This document shows, piece by piece, positions 38,980 through 47,953 of a stretch of DNA of 64,000 nt. Origin of the DNA: Nocardioides luteus (GTDB lineage: Bacteria; Actinomycetota; Actinomycetes; Propionibacteriales; Nocardioidaceae); NCBI RefSeq assembly GCF_014648595.1, contig NZ_BMRK01000004.1:229160-293159 (forward strand), in the 5' to 3' direction. Every line of letters starts with the position of its first letter. Position 1 is the stretch's first letter. Both the position numbers and the translations under genes were made by a program. The notes under the pieces are model-generated. The model was not told where the DNA came from, did no database searches, and worked only from the letters and a program-made list of their open reading frames with translations.

Positions 38980-40236
38980 TCACTCGTCAGCCGGGAGCGT
39001 ACGCCGCTGCCACCAGGTCATGGTAAGTCCGGCGAGGAGGCCGGCGAGGCCGAAGAAGGCGATGGCGTTGACGAGCACCTGGCCGGCGTACGGGCCGATG
39101 GCGGCCATCCGGCCGGGTCCGACGGCGCCGCCGGCGATGCCGGAGAGGACGGAGACGAGGAGGCCGGCGACGACGCCGGCGCTGACGCCGCGGAGCGCGC
39201 CCTCCGACCAGCGCAGAGACGGTCGGACGCGGCTGACTCGGCAGACTGCCCAGAAGGCGGTCAGCGGGCCGAGGGCCATCACCGCAGCGACCCAGGCGGG
39301 CGGGGCGCCGTTGTCGGGCAGGGCGGCGAGCATCGGGAACATCGGCAGCGGGCCGAGGGTGACCGCGGTCGGGGTGACGGTGGTGCCGACGCCGACGGAG
39401 AAGCCCGGGCCCAGGGCGTACGCACTGGAGAAGAGGACCGCGTTGGGCAGCACGAGGACGGCGAGCAGGGAGTAGAGGATGATCCCGCCGACGTCGAGGT
39501 GGAGCTGGGAGACGACGTTGATCGAGGTGGTGAAGTCGGCGAAGAGGGCCGCGAAGAAGACCAGGGTGCTGACCGCGAACCACCACAGCAGGATCGACCG
39601 GACCATCACCAGCACGTCCACCGCGGCGCGCGGCAGCAGGGTGATCCACAGCGCGGCGCGGCCGGAGCCGACCGCGATCGCGGGGAGGGCCACGACCACG
39701 CACAGGCCGACCGACCAGGTGAGGACGCCGGCGACGCTCGGCGCTGTGGCGGGGGTGCCGGCGAAGACCACGGTCGCCAGCGCGGTGCCGGCGTAGCCGA
39801 ACGTGAACAGACCGGCGACGACCGGGACGGTCAGGTCGCGCTCACCGTCGGCCAGGGCGTTGGCGTCCGGGCCGTGCAGCGAGACCGAGTCGCCGACCCG
39901 GACGGCGACCTGCCACATCGTCCAGGCGAGGACGAGGGTGAGACCGAGCGGGACGACGGTGATCGCGACGCCGGAGACGAGGACGCCCGAGCCGTGGCCG
40001 AGCAGCCACCCGAGCGCGGCGACTCGCAGGGCGTCCGACGGCTCTCCGTGGGCTCCCATGTCGGTGATGAACCAGCCCACGATGCCGATCGCCAGACACA
40101 CCAGCAGCGTGCTCGCGGCGGCGCCGATCCCGCCCAGCAGGGCCACCGCCACCAGCGGACGGCGGTGGCGGAGGTCGTGGAGATCCTCCGCGGAGAGCCC
40201 ACGGTCCGGGGTGCGAGGAGGCAGCAATGACGACAT
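38980..40236 (-). CDS. perM: DUF6350 / PerM-like integral membrane protein
   Basis: A 418-residue protein with about ten hydrophobic helices. Its layout and its position upstream of purN and purH match the DUF6350 family, which includes mycobacterial PerM, linked to cell division and persistence. The ATG at 40236 has GGGAGGA nine bases upstream; a GTG two codons earlier is too close to that site. The neighbourhood differs from the usual one: an RHS remnant follows it and sigma-factor modules lie behind it. The symbol is assigned by family and synteny, not experiment. Confidence 0.8.
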   Translation of the reverse strand: MSSLLPPRTPDRGLSAEDLHDLRHRRPLVAVALLGGIGAAASTLLVCLAIGIVGWFITDMGAHGEPSDALRVAALGWLLGHGSGVLVSGVAITVVPLGLTLVLAWTMWQVAVRVGDSVSLHGPDANALADGERDLTVPVVAGLFTFGYAGTALATVVFAGTPATAPSVAGVLTWSVGLCVVVALPAIAVGSGRAALWITLLPRAAVDVLVMVRSILLWWFAVSTLVFFAALFADFTTSINVVSQLHLDVGGIILYSLLAVLVLPNAVLFSSAYALGPGFSVGVGTTVTPTAVTLGPLPMFPMLAALPDNGAPPAWVAAVMALGPLTAFWAVCRVSRVRPSLRWSEGALRGVSAGVVAGLLVSVLSGIAGGAVGPGRMAAIGPYAGQVLVNAIAFFGLAGLLAGLTMTWWQRRTLPADE

Positions 40237-40386
40237 CGCCACTCATCCTCCCAATCCGCGACGCCCCGATCTCGGCGACGCGCCGCCACGGGCGACCCCC
40301 GGGTCGGTCACAGTCGTTGATACCCGCCTGTGCATCTGCGGGTATTGCCGTTCATTCGACCGAATCACTTACAGTTGACCGCTGAC

Positions 40387-42225
40387 ATGGGCATGACCAC
40401 GGCAGACCACGAGACCTTCGAGGCGTTCTATCAGGACGTCCGTGGACGCCTCCTTCTCCAAACCTGGTCGCTGACCGGTGATCTGGAGGCCGCCAAGAGC
40501 GCCGTACGAGGCGCGCTGGTCATCACCTGGCACCACTGGCGCAAGGTGAAGCCGATGGACGACTTCGAGCGCGAGGACTGGGTGCGCCCGATCGCCTGGT
40601 CGAAGGCGATCCGCAACCACTCGGTGCCGCTGCTCCACCGCGACCAGACGATCGCGCCCGAGGCGCGCAACGCGCTCGCCGCCCTGCGCAGCCTGCCGCT
40701 CCACGATCGCAAGGTCTTCCTGCTCGGCCACCTCACCAGCGTCGACCTGGCCCAGCTGGCCCGCGAGGTCGGCACCCCGATCAGCCGCACCGAGACCGAC
40801 CTGCAGGCCGCCAACGCCGCGATCTGCGACGAGCTCGGGATCGTGCCGGAGCAGCTGCAGACGATCTTCGACCCGCTCGTCGACGTCCTCACCGAGCAGC
40901 CCTGGCCCAACGCCTCGACGATCACCACCGCGGGCGCCGTGCGCCGCCGGGTGCACACCACCATCGGTGCCGCCGCGGCCATCGTCGCCCTGGTCGCCAC
41001 CGGCCTCTTCGTCACCCAGGACGCCGAGACCGAGCCGCGGCTCAACACGCTCTCGATGAAGTCGGCGGCCGAGGAGTTCGAGGTCGAGCCGAGCCAGATC
41101 CCGGGCAAGAAGCTGACCGCCAAGGACCTGATGACCGAGGAGGACGTCGCGAAGATCTACGGCGGCTCCTGGGCCGTCGACATCTCCTCCGACAACCTCG
41201 AGGGCACCGGCCTCACCATCCCCTGCCAGATCGACACCTCGGCCGACAAGCGGCCGGTGGCGAGCCTGGCGCGCACCTTCACCGCCAAGGCGAAGGCGAC
41301 CACCGCCGGCACCACCATCGAGTCCTCCGTCGACCCGAAGGCGGCTGCCGCTGCGTACAAGAAGATGCAGAAGTGGTACGCGGCCTGCGCCGAGCCGCGC
41401 TACCAGCTGATGACCACCGAGTCGGTCGACGGGATCGGCGACCAGGCCACCCTGTTCACCTACCGCGACTGGGAGAACAAGCGGGCGGTGACCTACGGCG
41501 TCGCGCGCACCGGCCGCCACACAGCAGCGGTCACCGTGAAGACCGAGGGCAAGTCCAGCGCGACCGCCGCCAAGACCTCGACCATGCTCGGCGTCGCCGT
41601 CCACAACCTCTGCTCGATGCCCGGTGCGGGCGCGTGCGTGGAGACCAAGCGCCCGCGTACGACCGTGGTCCCGGTCGCCACCGGCAAGGTCCCCGGCCTG
41701 ATCAACGAGACCGATCTGCCACCTGTCGGCGGTGTCGGCGACCCGTGGGAGGGCACCGAGGCGAAGCCGGCCAAGACCAACCCGGCCCAGACCCGCTGCG
41801 ACGGCACGGAGTTCAACGCCAAGGGCATGTCCGACGCTCGGACTCGCACGTTCGTGATCCCGGAGACGAAGAAGAAGCTCGACAGCACCTTCGGCCTCAC
41901 CGAGACGGTCGGCAAGTTCGGCTCCGCCAAGGAGGCGCAGGCGTTCAACGTCGGGATCAAGGGCCGGCTGGACAAGTGCAGCGACAAGCAGCTCGGCAGC
42001 CACGTCACCCAGACCGCGACCGAGTCCATCAAGGACGGCGCGTTCACGGTCTGGTACATCCGGGTGGAGCTCGAGAACTCCTCCATCTACTACCGGATGG
42101 CGGCGATCCGGCGCGGTGCCAACGTCGCCCAGATGAGCTTCGTCCCCGACGGTGACGCCGACATCAGCAAGTCCGACTTCGTCGCCCTCGCCCGACGCGC
42201 CGCCTACCGGCTCGACTACCTCTGA
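40387..42225 (+). CDS. Fused sigma-like–transmembrane–ectodomain protein (module 1)
   Basis: A 612-residue protein (from the ATG at 40387; another ATG is two codons on). Residues ~8–155 align with ECF sigma factors (FEAFYQDVRGRLLLQTWSLT in region 2; LPLHDRKVFLLGHLTSVDLA and ISRTETDLQAANAAI in region 4) but key region 2 residues are degenerate. RRRVH then a helix at ~192–208 crosses the membrane. The outside part has two similar halves, each with a Cys pair (PCQID…CAEPR; TRCDGTEF…DKCSDK), resembling the disulfide-bonded PknH-type sensor fold. It appears to fuse what modules 2 and 3 keep as two proteins. It is divergent from perM. Confidence 0.75.
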   Translation: MGMTTADHETFEAFYQDVRGRLLLQTWSLTGDLEAAKSAVRGALVITWHHWRKVKPMDDFEREDWVRPIAWSKAIRNHSVPLLHRDQTIAPEARNALAALRSLPLHDRKVFLLGHLTSVDLAQLAREVGTPISRTETDLQAANAAICDELGIVPEQLQTIFDPLVDVLTEQPWPNASTITTAGAVRRRVHTTIGAAAAIVALVATGLFVTQDAETEPRLNTLSMKSAAEEFEVEPSQIPGKKLTAKDLMTEEDVAKIYGGSWAVDISSDNLEGTGLTIPCQIDTSADKRPVASLARTFTAKAKATTAGTTIESSVDPKAAAAAYKKMQKWYAACAEPRYQLMTTESVDGIGDQATLFTYRDWENKRAVTYGVARTGRHTAAVTVKTEGKSSATAAKTSTMLGVAVHNLCSMPGAGACVETKRPRTTVVPVATGKVPGLINETDLPPVGGVGDPWEGTEAKPAKTNPAQTRCDGTEFNAKGMSDARTRTFVIPETKKKLDSTFGLTETVGKFGSAKEAQAFNVGIKGRLDKCSDKQLGSHVTQTATESIKDGAFTVWYIRVELENSSIYYRMAAIRRGANVAQMSFVPDGDADISKSDFVALARRAAYRLDYL

Positions 42226-42339
42226 GACTCGCTGCGATTTTCTCCCTCCGGATGCAACCGGTCGGGCCGCTCAGGCATCTGACCCTCTGAGGCTGGCGCA
42301 GGGCCAGACCGGCACCGGCCCAGTCTGGGGAGGCGAGCG

Positions 42340-42843
42340 ATGGACGAGGACGAGTTCGACACGTTCTACACCGCGTCCTTCCGCCGCGTGTGCGCTCAGG
42401 TGTACGCGATGATCGGCGACTCCGACGAGGCCGCCGAGTGCGTTCAGGAGGCCTTCGCCCGCGCCTGGGCCCACCGTCGCAAGCTGTCGACGGTCGACTA
42501 CCCCGAGGCCTGGGTCCGCACCACCGCCTACCGCCTCGCCGTCGGCCGCTGGCGCCGCAAGAAGTACGCAGGCCGTGCCGCCGACAGAGCCGTCGGTGTG
42601 CGGATGGAGATGCCGGCCGTCGACGAGACCCACGTCGCTCTCGTCGCCGCGCTCAAGAAGCTCCCCGAGGCTCAACGCCAGGCCATCGTCCTGCACCACA
42701 TCGCCGACCTGCCGGTCCATCAGGTGGCCGCCGAGGTCGGCGCCCCCACCGGCACGATCAAGGCCCGTCTGGCTCGGGGAAGAGCCGCCCTGGCGGAGCT
42801 GCTCGCCGAAGAAACACCCGGCGCCGTCTGGGAGGAGGCCTGA
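42340..42843 (+). CDS. ECF sigma factor (module 2)
   Basis: A 167-residue group 4 sigma factor of the SigE/SigM-like type. Region 2 (AECVQEAFARAWAHRRKL) and region 4 (LPEAQRQAIVLHHIADLPVH, then TGTIKARLARGRAAL) are complete. GGGGAGG stands six bases before the ATG. The stop is one base before the ATG of the membrane partner. It differs from the module 3 sigma at only about 18 of 167 positions by eye count, so the pair arose by recent duplication. The gene is probably co-transcribed with its partner, which sits where an anti-sigma factor normally does. Confidence 0.93.
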   Translation: MDEDEFDTFYTASFRRVCAQVYAMIGDSDEAAECVQEAFARAWAHRRKLSTVDYPEAWVRTTAYRLAVGRWRRKKYAGRAADRAVGVRMEMPAVDETHVALVAALKKLPEAQRQAIVLHHIADLPVHQVAAEVGAPTGTIKARLARGRAALAELLAEETPGAVWEEA

Positions 42844-42844
42844 G

Positions 42845-44371
42845 ATGAGTGACCCGATCTCGCGTCTGGACCAGTTCCGCGCCGACACCCCTGGAGCACC
42901 GATGAAGTCCGCAGCCGAGGTACGCCGACGGGGTGATCAGATCCGCCGGCGCCATCGCGCTGCCGTCACCGCCGGCGCTGTGGCCGTGGCCGCCGCCGTC
43001 GCCGGACCGATCATCTTCCTCTCCGCCGGGCTCGGTCAGCGTGCCACCGACCCGGAGCCCGCCCCGGCGCCGACCGAGACGCCGAGCACGGTCACCCCGA
43101 CCCCGTCGTCCCCGCCCGCCGCCTCGGACCTCACCCGCACCCACCTCCCCACCGAGGACGACCTGGTCACGGCCGACCCGTATCCGAGGTGGACCCAGGA
43201 GCAGACCTACGACGGCGAGGGCAGGGACGACCACAACGAGTGCCTGACCGAGTCGCTGGCCGACGCCGGCGCGCTCGCGACCTTCCGCCGCGACTTCGTC
43301 CCCGAGCGCGGGCACCAGCTCTCGGGCTCGGCCGGGACGCTGAAGGCCGTCGTCGCCGAGTTCGGCTCGGCGGGCGATGCCGAGAAGGTGCGTGCGGAGC
43401 TCTCCGAGGCGGCCACCTCCTGCCCCGGGGTGTCCGGTGCGAAGACCGCCGGCTATCTCCCGGTCGAGGGCAAGGCGGTCACGGCGGGCGACGTCGACGT
43501 CGTGACGTACCTTCCCGAGGACGAGCCCGACAACGCCCGCCGGGAGGTGGCCACCGCGGTCGTCACCGTCGAGGACCGGCTGCTGGTGCTGACCCGGCAG
43601 CGCGGCGTCCAGGACTACGTCTCACCGACCGACCTGCGGGACTCCGCCGCCCGAGCCGCCCACCGGTTGGCCGGGTCTCCCCTGCCGCCTGCAACGACGC
43701 CGGGCTCGGCCTCCTCGTCCCCGTCGTCATCCTCCTCCGCGGCCGCACCGCTCCTCAGCGAGGCCCATCTGGTCGAGGCGGGGTCGCTGCCCGCGCTGCC
43801 TCTGGAGGGCGAGTCGTCGGCGGTGTGGCAGCAGGTCGCCCCGCAGCCGACGCCGACGCTCTACTGCCAGGGCGCCTGGCTCTCCTCGCTGAAGGCCGCC
43901 GACTCGGTCAGTCGGGAGTTCCGCCTCGAGAACCCGGGCGAGATCGGCAAGGTCAACGTGACAGTGCTGGAGTTCGCCACGAAGAAGAGTGCCGACACCG
44001 CGTACGACACGGTCCACGGCTGGCTCGACGCCTGCCCGGCGTCGCTGGCCGACGCGAAGCGCTTCACGGCCGGGCCGGTCCGGTCGATCGAGACCGACAC
44101 CAGCCCGGCGATCGACCGGGCCGCGCAGACGCTCGCCGAGTACGCCGGCGACTGTGGTGGCCTCGACTGCGACGCCACCTGGTACGACCACCAGACCGTG
44201 GTCCAGATCGGCACCCGGCTGGTGCTGGTCACGCACGCCGAGGCCGGCGGACCGTGCCCTCCGACCAGGGCCTGCCCGCCGGAGGAGGCCTCCGACTACA
44301 CCGAGTGGGACAACCGGGTCGCCCGGACGGTGAAGGCCACCGTCGACCGAGCCGTACGAGACCTGCGGTGA
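42845..44371 (+). CDS. Membrane-anchored ectodomain partner of ECF sigma (module 2)
   Basis: A 508-residue protein with a short cytoplasmic start (MSDPISRLDQFRA… RRRGDQIRRRHR, about 40 residues), one membrane helix (VTAGAVAVAAAVAGPIIFLS), a Pro/Thr linker and two related outside domains joined by a Ser-rich linker. Each domain has an LT/LS-x-x-L start, one early Cys, a V-x-EF core and a late C-P (SCPG, ACPA). There is no ZAS anti-sigma zinc motif. Position directly after the sigma gene suggests it controls that sigma through the conserved cytoplasmic segment; this is inference. The frame is open upstream only as a shadow. Confidence 0.8.
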   Translation: MSDPISRLDQFRADTPGAPMKSAAEVRRRGDQIRRRHRAAVTAGAVAVAAAVAGPIIFLSAGLGQRATDPEPAPAPTETPSTVTPTPSSPPAASDLTRTHLPTEDDLVTADPYPRWTQEQTYDGEGRDDHNECLTESLADAGALATFRRDFVPERGHQLSGSAGTLKAVVAEFGSAGDAEKVRAELSEAATSCPGVSGAKTAGYLPVEGKAVTAGDVDVVTYLPEDEPDNARREVATAVVTVEDRLLVLTRQRGVQDYVSPTDLRDSAARAAHRLAGSPLPPATTPGSASSSPSSSSSAAAPLLSEAHLVEAGSLPALPLEGESSAVWQQVAPQPTPTLYCQGAWLSSLKAADSVSREFRLENPGEIGKVNVTVLEFATKKSADTAYDTVHGWLDACPASLADAKRFTAGPVRSIETDTSPAIDRAAQTLAEYAGDCGGLDCDATWYDHQTVVQIGTRLVLVTHAEAGGPCPPTRACPPEEASDYTEWDNRVARTVKATVDRAVRDLR

Positions 44372-44472
44372 CGTGAGTGACTGAGCTGCAATTGACCTTT
44401 ACGCTCGCGCCCGTCACCGCCGACACTGACGCACGGGCAGTGGTGACCGAACGCCAGCCGGGGAGGCGAACG

Positions 44473-44976
44473 ATGGACGAGGACGAGTTCGACGCGCTCT
44501 ACAACGCGTCGTACCGCCGCGTGTGTGCTCAGCTGTACGCGATGATCGGTGACTTCGACGAAGCCGCGGAGTGCGTCCAGGAGGCCTTCGCCCGTGCCTG
44601 GGCGCATCGGCGGAAGATGGCATCGGTCGACTATCCCGAGGCCTGGGTCCGCACCACCGCCTACCGCCTCGCCGTCGGCCGCTGGCGCCGCAAGAAGTAC
44701 GCCCGCCGCGCCGCCGACCGAGCCGTCGGTGCGCGCACGGAGATGCCGCCGGTCGACGAGACCCACGTGGCGCTGGTCGCCGCCCTGAAGCAGCTGCCCG
44801 AGGCGCAGCGCCAGGCCATCGTGCTGCACCACATCGCCGACCTGCCGGTCCACCAGGTGGCCGCCGAGGTCGGCGCGCCGACCGGCACGATCAAGGCCCG
44901 CCTGGCTCGAGGACGAGCCGCGCTGGCGGGGCTGCTCGCCGAGGACAACCCCGGCGCCGTCTGGAAGGAGGCCTGA
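44473..44976 (+). CDS. ECF sigma factor (module 3)
   Basis: A 167-residue near-duplicate of the module 2 sigma; region 4 is almost identical, so both may recognise the same −35 sequence. Most differences are in the first 50 residues and the tail. GGGAGG is six bases before the ATG; the frame is open 32 codons further upstream but without a ribosome site. About 100 bases separate it from module 2, including TTGACC, so a separate promoter is possible. The stop is one base before the partner ATG. Confidence 0.93.
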   Translation: MDEDEFDALYNASYRRVCAQLYAMIGDFDEAAECVQEAFARAWAHRRKMASVDYPEAWVRTTAYRLAVGRWRRKKYARRAADRAVGARTEMPPVDETHVALVAALKQLPEAQRQAIVLHHIADLPVHQVAAEVGAPTGTIKARLARGRAALAGLLAEDNPGAVWKEA

Positions 44977-44977
44977 G

Positions 44978-46483
44978 ATGAGCGACCCGATCTCACGTCT
45001 GGACCAGTTCCGCGCCGACGCCCCCGGAGCACCGATGAGCTCGCCGGCCGAGGCACGGCGACGCGGTGACCAGATCCGCCGTCGCCGTCGCGCGGTCACC
45101 ACCGCCGCCGTCGCAGCCGTGGCCGCCGTCGTCGCCGGGCCGGTCGTCTTCCTCTCCGCCGGGCTCGGCGAGAAGGGCATCGACCCGGCCGCACCCAGCG
45201 ACAGCGTCGTCGCGTCCGTCCCGTCCCGCTCCGGCACGGCGGCAGCGACGGAGCTCACCCGGGCCAACCTGCCGACCGAGGACGACCTGGTCGCCGACGA
45301 CCCCTACCCGGCCTGGGTCGAGAAGAAGACCTACGACGGCGAGGGCGATGACGCCTACAACGACTGCTTCTCCGAGACGCTGGAGGGCTTGGGTGCGCAG
45401 GCGACGTTCCGTCGCGACTTCGCCGCGAAGCCCGGGGAGGAGTCGAGCGACGCCGCCGGCACCCTGAACGCCGTCGTCGCCGAGTTCGGCTCCCCCGCCC
45501 AGGCCGAGAAGGTACGCACCGACCTCTCCGACGCGGCGACGACGTGTCCCGGCGTGGACGGCGCCGAGACGGCCGGCTATCTCCCGGTCGAGGGCGGGGT
45601 CATCTCAGGCGGCACCGTCGACGTGGTGACCTACCAGCCGGACGACCCCTCGATGAACGCGGTGTGGGAGGTGGCGACGGCCGTCGTCTCCGCCGAGGAC
45701 CGCGTGCTCGTGATGACCCGCGAGCGCGGCGTCCAGGACTACGTCTCGCCCACCACCCTGCAGACCTCCGCAGTCAACGCCGCCCACCGGATGGTCGGTG
45801 CCACGCCGAAGGACAGCCCATCCGTGGATCCGACGGAGACCGGGTCGCCTGCGGCTGACGGTCTCAGCGCCGCCAACCTGGTCGACGGCAGCGCCCTCCC
45901 CGCACTCGACCGATTCGAGAGCTCCGTCGGCTGGAACCAGTACACCCCGACCCCCGACGTTCCGACGCTGGCCTGCCAGAAGGAATGGCTCTCCTCGCTC
46001 GGCGCCTCCGCGAAGATCGCCTCCGACTACCGCTGGGACACCGACCGCGCCATGGTCGGCCAGGTCCACGTGGCGGTGCTGGAGTTCGCCGACGAGAACG
46101 CTGCCGGCGCTGCGTACAACGAGGTCATGGAGTGGATGGAGGTCTGCCCGGCCGGCAAGCTGGGGGCGAAGCCGGATGTGGCCGCGCTCCCGATCGATGT
46201 CAGCGAGGACCTCGATGCTGGACCGAAGCGCGCCGCGCGCTCTCAGGCGACCTACCCCGGCCCCGGCGACGGCGACGGGATCTGGTTCGAGACCGAGCTC
46301 GTCGCGGAGTACGAAACCCGTCTCGTCCTGGTCGGCTACGGCGAGCTCGCCGGTCCGTGCCCGCCGAGCACCGGCGACAAGGACGACCCGTGCTACCAGC
46401 CCGACCAGCCCGACTCCTGGCCCGGCCGGATCCTCGCGATCGAGAAGGCGGCGGTCACGGCGGGGATCAGCGACCTGCGCTGA
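44978..46483 (+). CDS. Membrane-anchored ectodomain partner of ECF sigma (module 3)
   Basis: A 501-residue paralogue of the module 2 partner with the same order: cytoplasmic MSDPISRLDQFRADAPGAPM… RRRGDQIRRRRR, one membrane helix (AAVAAVAAVVAGPVVFLSAG), then two ectodomain repeats. The cytoplasmic segment is nearly identical between modules 2 and 3, while the ectodomains have diverged much more, as expected if the sigma-facing side is kept and the sensing side varied. The ligand is unknown. A symporter gene follows after about 100 bases. Confidence 0.8.
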   Translation: MSDPISRLDQFRADAPGAPMSSPAEARRRGDQIRRRRRAVTTAAVAAVAAVVAGPVVFLSAGLGEKGIDPAAPSDSVVASVPSRSGTAAATELTRANLPTEDDLVADDPYPAWVEKKTYDGEGDDAYNDCFSETLEGLGAQATFRRDFAAKPGEESSDAAGTLNAVVAEFGSPAQAEKVRTDLSDAATTCPGVDGAETAGYLPVEGGVISGGTVDVVTYQPDDPSMNAVWEVATAVVSAEDRVLVMTRERGVQDYVSPTTLQTSAVNAAHRMVGATPKDSPSVDPTETGSPAADGLSAANLVDGSALPALDRFESSVGWNQYTPTPDVPTLACQKEWLSSLGASAKIASDYRWDTDRAMVGQVHVAVLEFADENAAGAAYNEVMEWMEVCPAGKLGAKPDVAALPIDVSEDLDAGPKRAARSQATYPGPGDGDGIWFETELVAEYETRLVLVGYGELAGPCPPSTGDKDDPCYQPDQPDSWPGRILAIEKAAVTAGISDLR

Positions 46484-46581
46484 GCTGGAGACGCTGGTCA
46501 CAACGGAGGAACCAGAGGAAGAGACGTACGAGCCGGTGCGTTCAGAGTCCTGTCCCACGCCGTCGTCGGAGAGGCCCTCTC

Positions 46582-47949
46582 GTGTCCACCGCCCCCAGCG
46601 CTCCCGCCAAGAGGCGGTTGCGGCTTCCCTCGTTCTCTGTCCAGATCGTCCTCGGTCTCGCCCTCGGTGTGGCCCTCGGTGCGGTCGCCCGCGCGATCGG
46701 TCCCGTCGGTGACGAGGCCAACTGGCTGACGACCACCCTCTCCACGATCGGCGACTCGTTCGTCGCGCTGCTGAAGGCCGTCGTCGTACCGCTGGTCTTC
46801 ACCGCGATCGTCGCCTCGATCGCCAACCTGCGTACGGTCAGCAACGCCGCTCGGCTCGCCGGTCAGACGCTGCTCTGGTTCGCCGTCACCGCGGCGATCT
46901 CGGTCGTCATCGGCATCGGGCTCGGTCTGCTCTTCCGCCCCGGCAGCAACACCGCGGTGAGCACCGCGGACGCGGCCGAGGCCGCCGCGTCCGCCTCCTG
47001 GCTGACCTTCCTGCAGGGCCTGATCCCCGGCAACTTCCTCGGTCTCGAAGCCTCGACCAGCGTCGAGCAGGCCGGCGGCAGCCCGCTGGCGGAGACCTCG
47101 CTGAGCTTCAACGTCCTCCAGGTGCTCGTGGTCGCGCTCGCGATCGGCATCGCGGCGCTCAAGACCGGCGAGAAGGCCGGGCCGTTCCTCGCCTTCAACC
47201 GCTCCTTCCTGGCCATCGTGCAGAAGGTGCTGTGGTGGATCATCCGGCTGGCGCCGATCGGCACCCTCGGCCTGATCGGCAACGCGGTCGCCTCCTACGG
47301 CTGGGACTCGCTGGGCTCGCTGGCCTGGTTCGCGGCGGCGGTCTACGTCGGCCTCGCGCTGGTCCTGCTGATCGTCTACCCGGTGCTGCTGTGGGGCAAC
47401 GGCCTCAACCCGCTGGCGTACTTCCGCGGCGCCTGGCCCGCGATCCAGCTCGGCTTCGTCTCGCGCTCCTCGGTGGGCACCATGCCGGTGACCGAGCAGG
47501 TGACGGTCAAGAACCTCGGCGTCCCGCAGGAGTACGCCTCGTTCGCCGTCCCGCTGGGCTCGACCACCAAGATGGACGGCTGCGCCTCGATCTACCCGGC
47601 CATCTCGGCGATCTTCGTCGCGCAGATCTTCGGCGTCGACCTGGGCATCACCGACTACCTGCTGATCGCCTTCGTCTCCGTGGTCGGGTCGGCCGCGACC
47701 GCCGGTCTGACCGGTGCCGTCGTGATGCTCACCCTGACGCTCTCCACGCTCGGCCTGCCGCTGGCCGGTGTCGGGCTGCTGCTCGCGATCGACCCGATCC
47801 TCGACATGGGCCGCACGGCGGTCAACGTCGCCGGGCAGGCGCTGGTGCCGACGATCGTCGCCAAGCGCGAGGGCATCCTCGACCTCGACCGCTACCGCTC
47901 CGCCTCCGCGGCCGGGCTGCTGAACGACGAGGAGCCGGTCGCGGCCTGA
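46582..47949 (+). CDS. Dicarboxylate/amino acid:cation symporter (DAACS)
   Basis: A 455-residue GltP/DctA-fold secondary transporter. The re-entrant loop regions are visible: SRSSVGTMPVT (HP1), PLGSTTKMDGCA (unwound helix 7, cation site) and DMGRTAVNVAGQA (helix 8, substrate site). NMDGTA of the glutamate carriers is KMDGCA here, and the substrate Arg is at a DctA/GltP-like place. The GTG at 46582 is chosen; the frame is open upstream through the preceding gene. The substrate is probably a C4-dicarboxylate or an acidic or neutral amino acid. Its link to the sigma modules is positional only. Confidence 0.9.
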   Translation: MSTAPSAPAKRRLRLPSFSVQIVLGLALGVALGAVARAIGPVGDEANWLTTTLSTIGDSFVALLKAVVVPLVFTAIVASIANLRTVSNAARLAGQTLLWFAVTAAISVVIGIGLGLLFRPGSNTAVSTADAAEAAASASWLTFLQGLIPGNFLGLEASTSVEQAGGSPLAETSLSFNVLQVLVVALAIGIAALKTGEKAGPFLAFNRSFLAIVQKVLWWIIRLAPIGTLGLIGNAVASYGWDSLGSLAWFAAAVYVGLALVLLIVYPVLLWGNGLNPLAYFRGAWPAIQLGFVSRSSVGTMPVTEQVTVKNLGVPQEYASFAVPLGSTTKMDGCASIYPAISAIFVAQIFGVDLGITDYLLIAFVSVVGSAATAGLTGAVVMLTLTLSTLGLPLAGVGLLLAIDPILDMGRTAVNVAGQALVPTIVAKREGILDLDRYRSASAAGLLNDEEPVAA

Positions 47950-47953
47950 CCCC

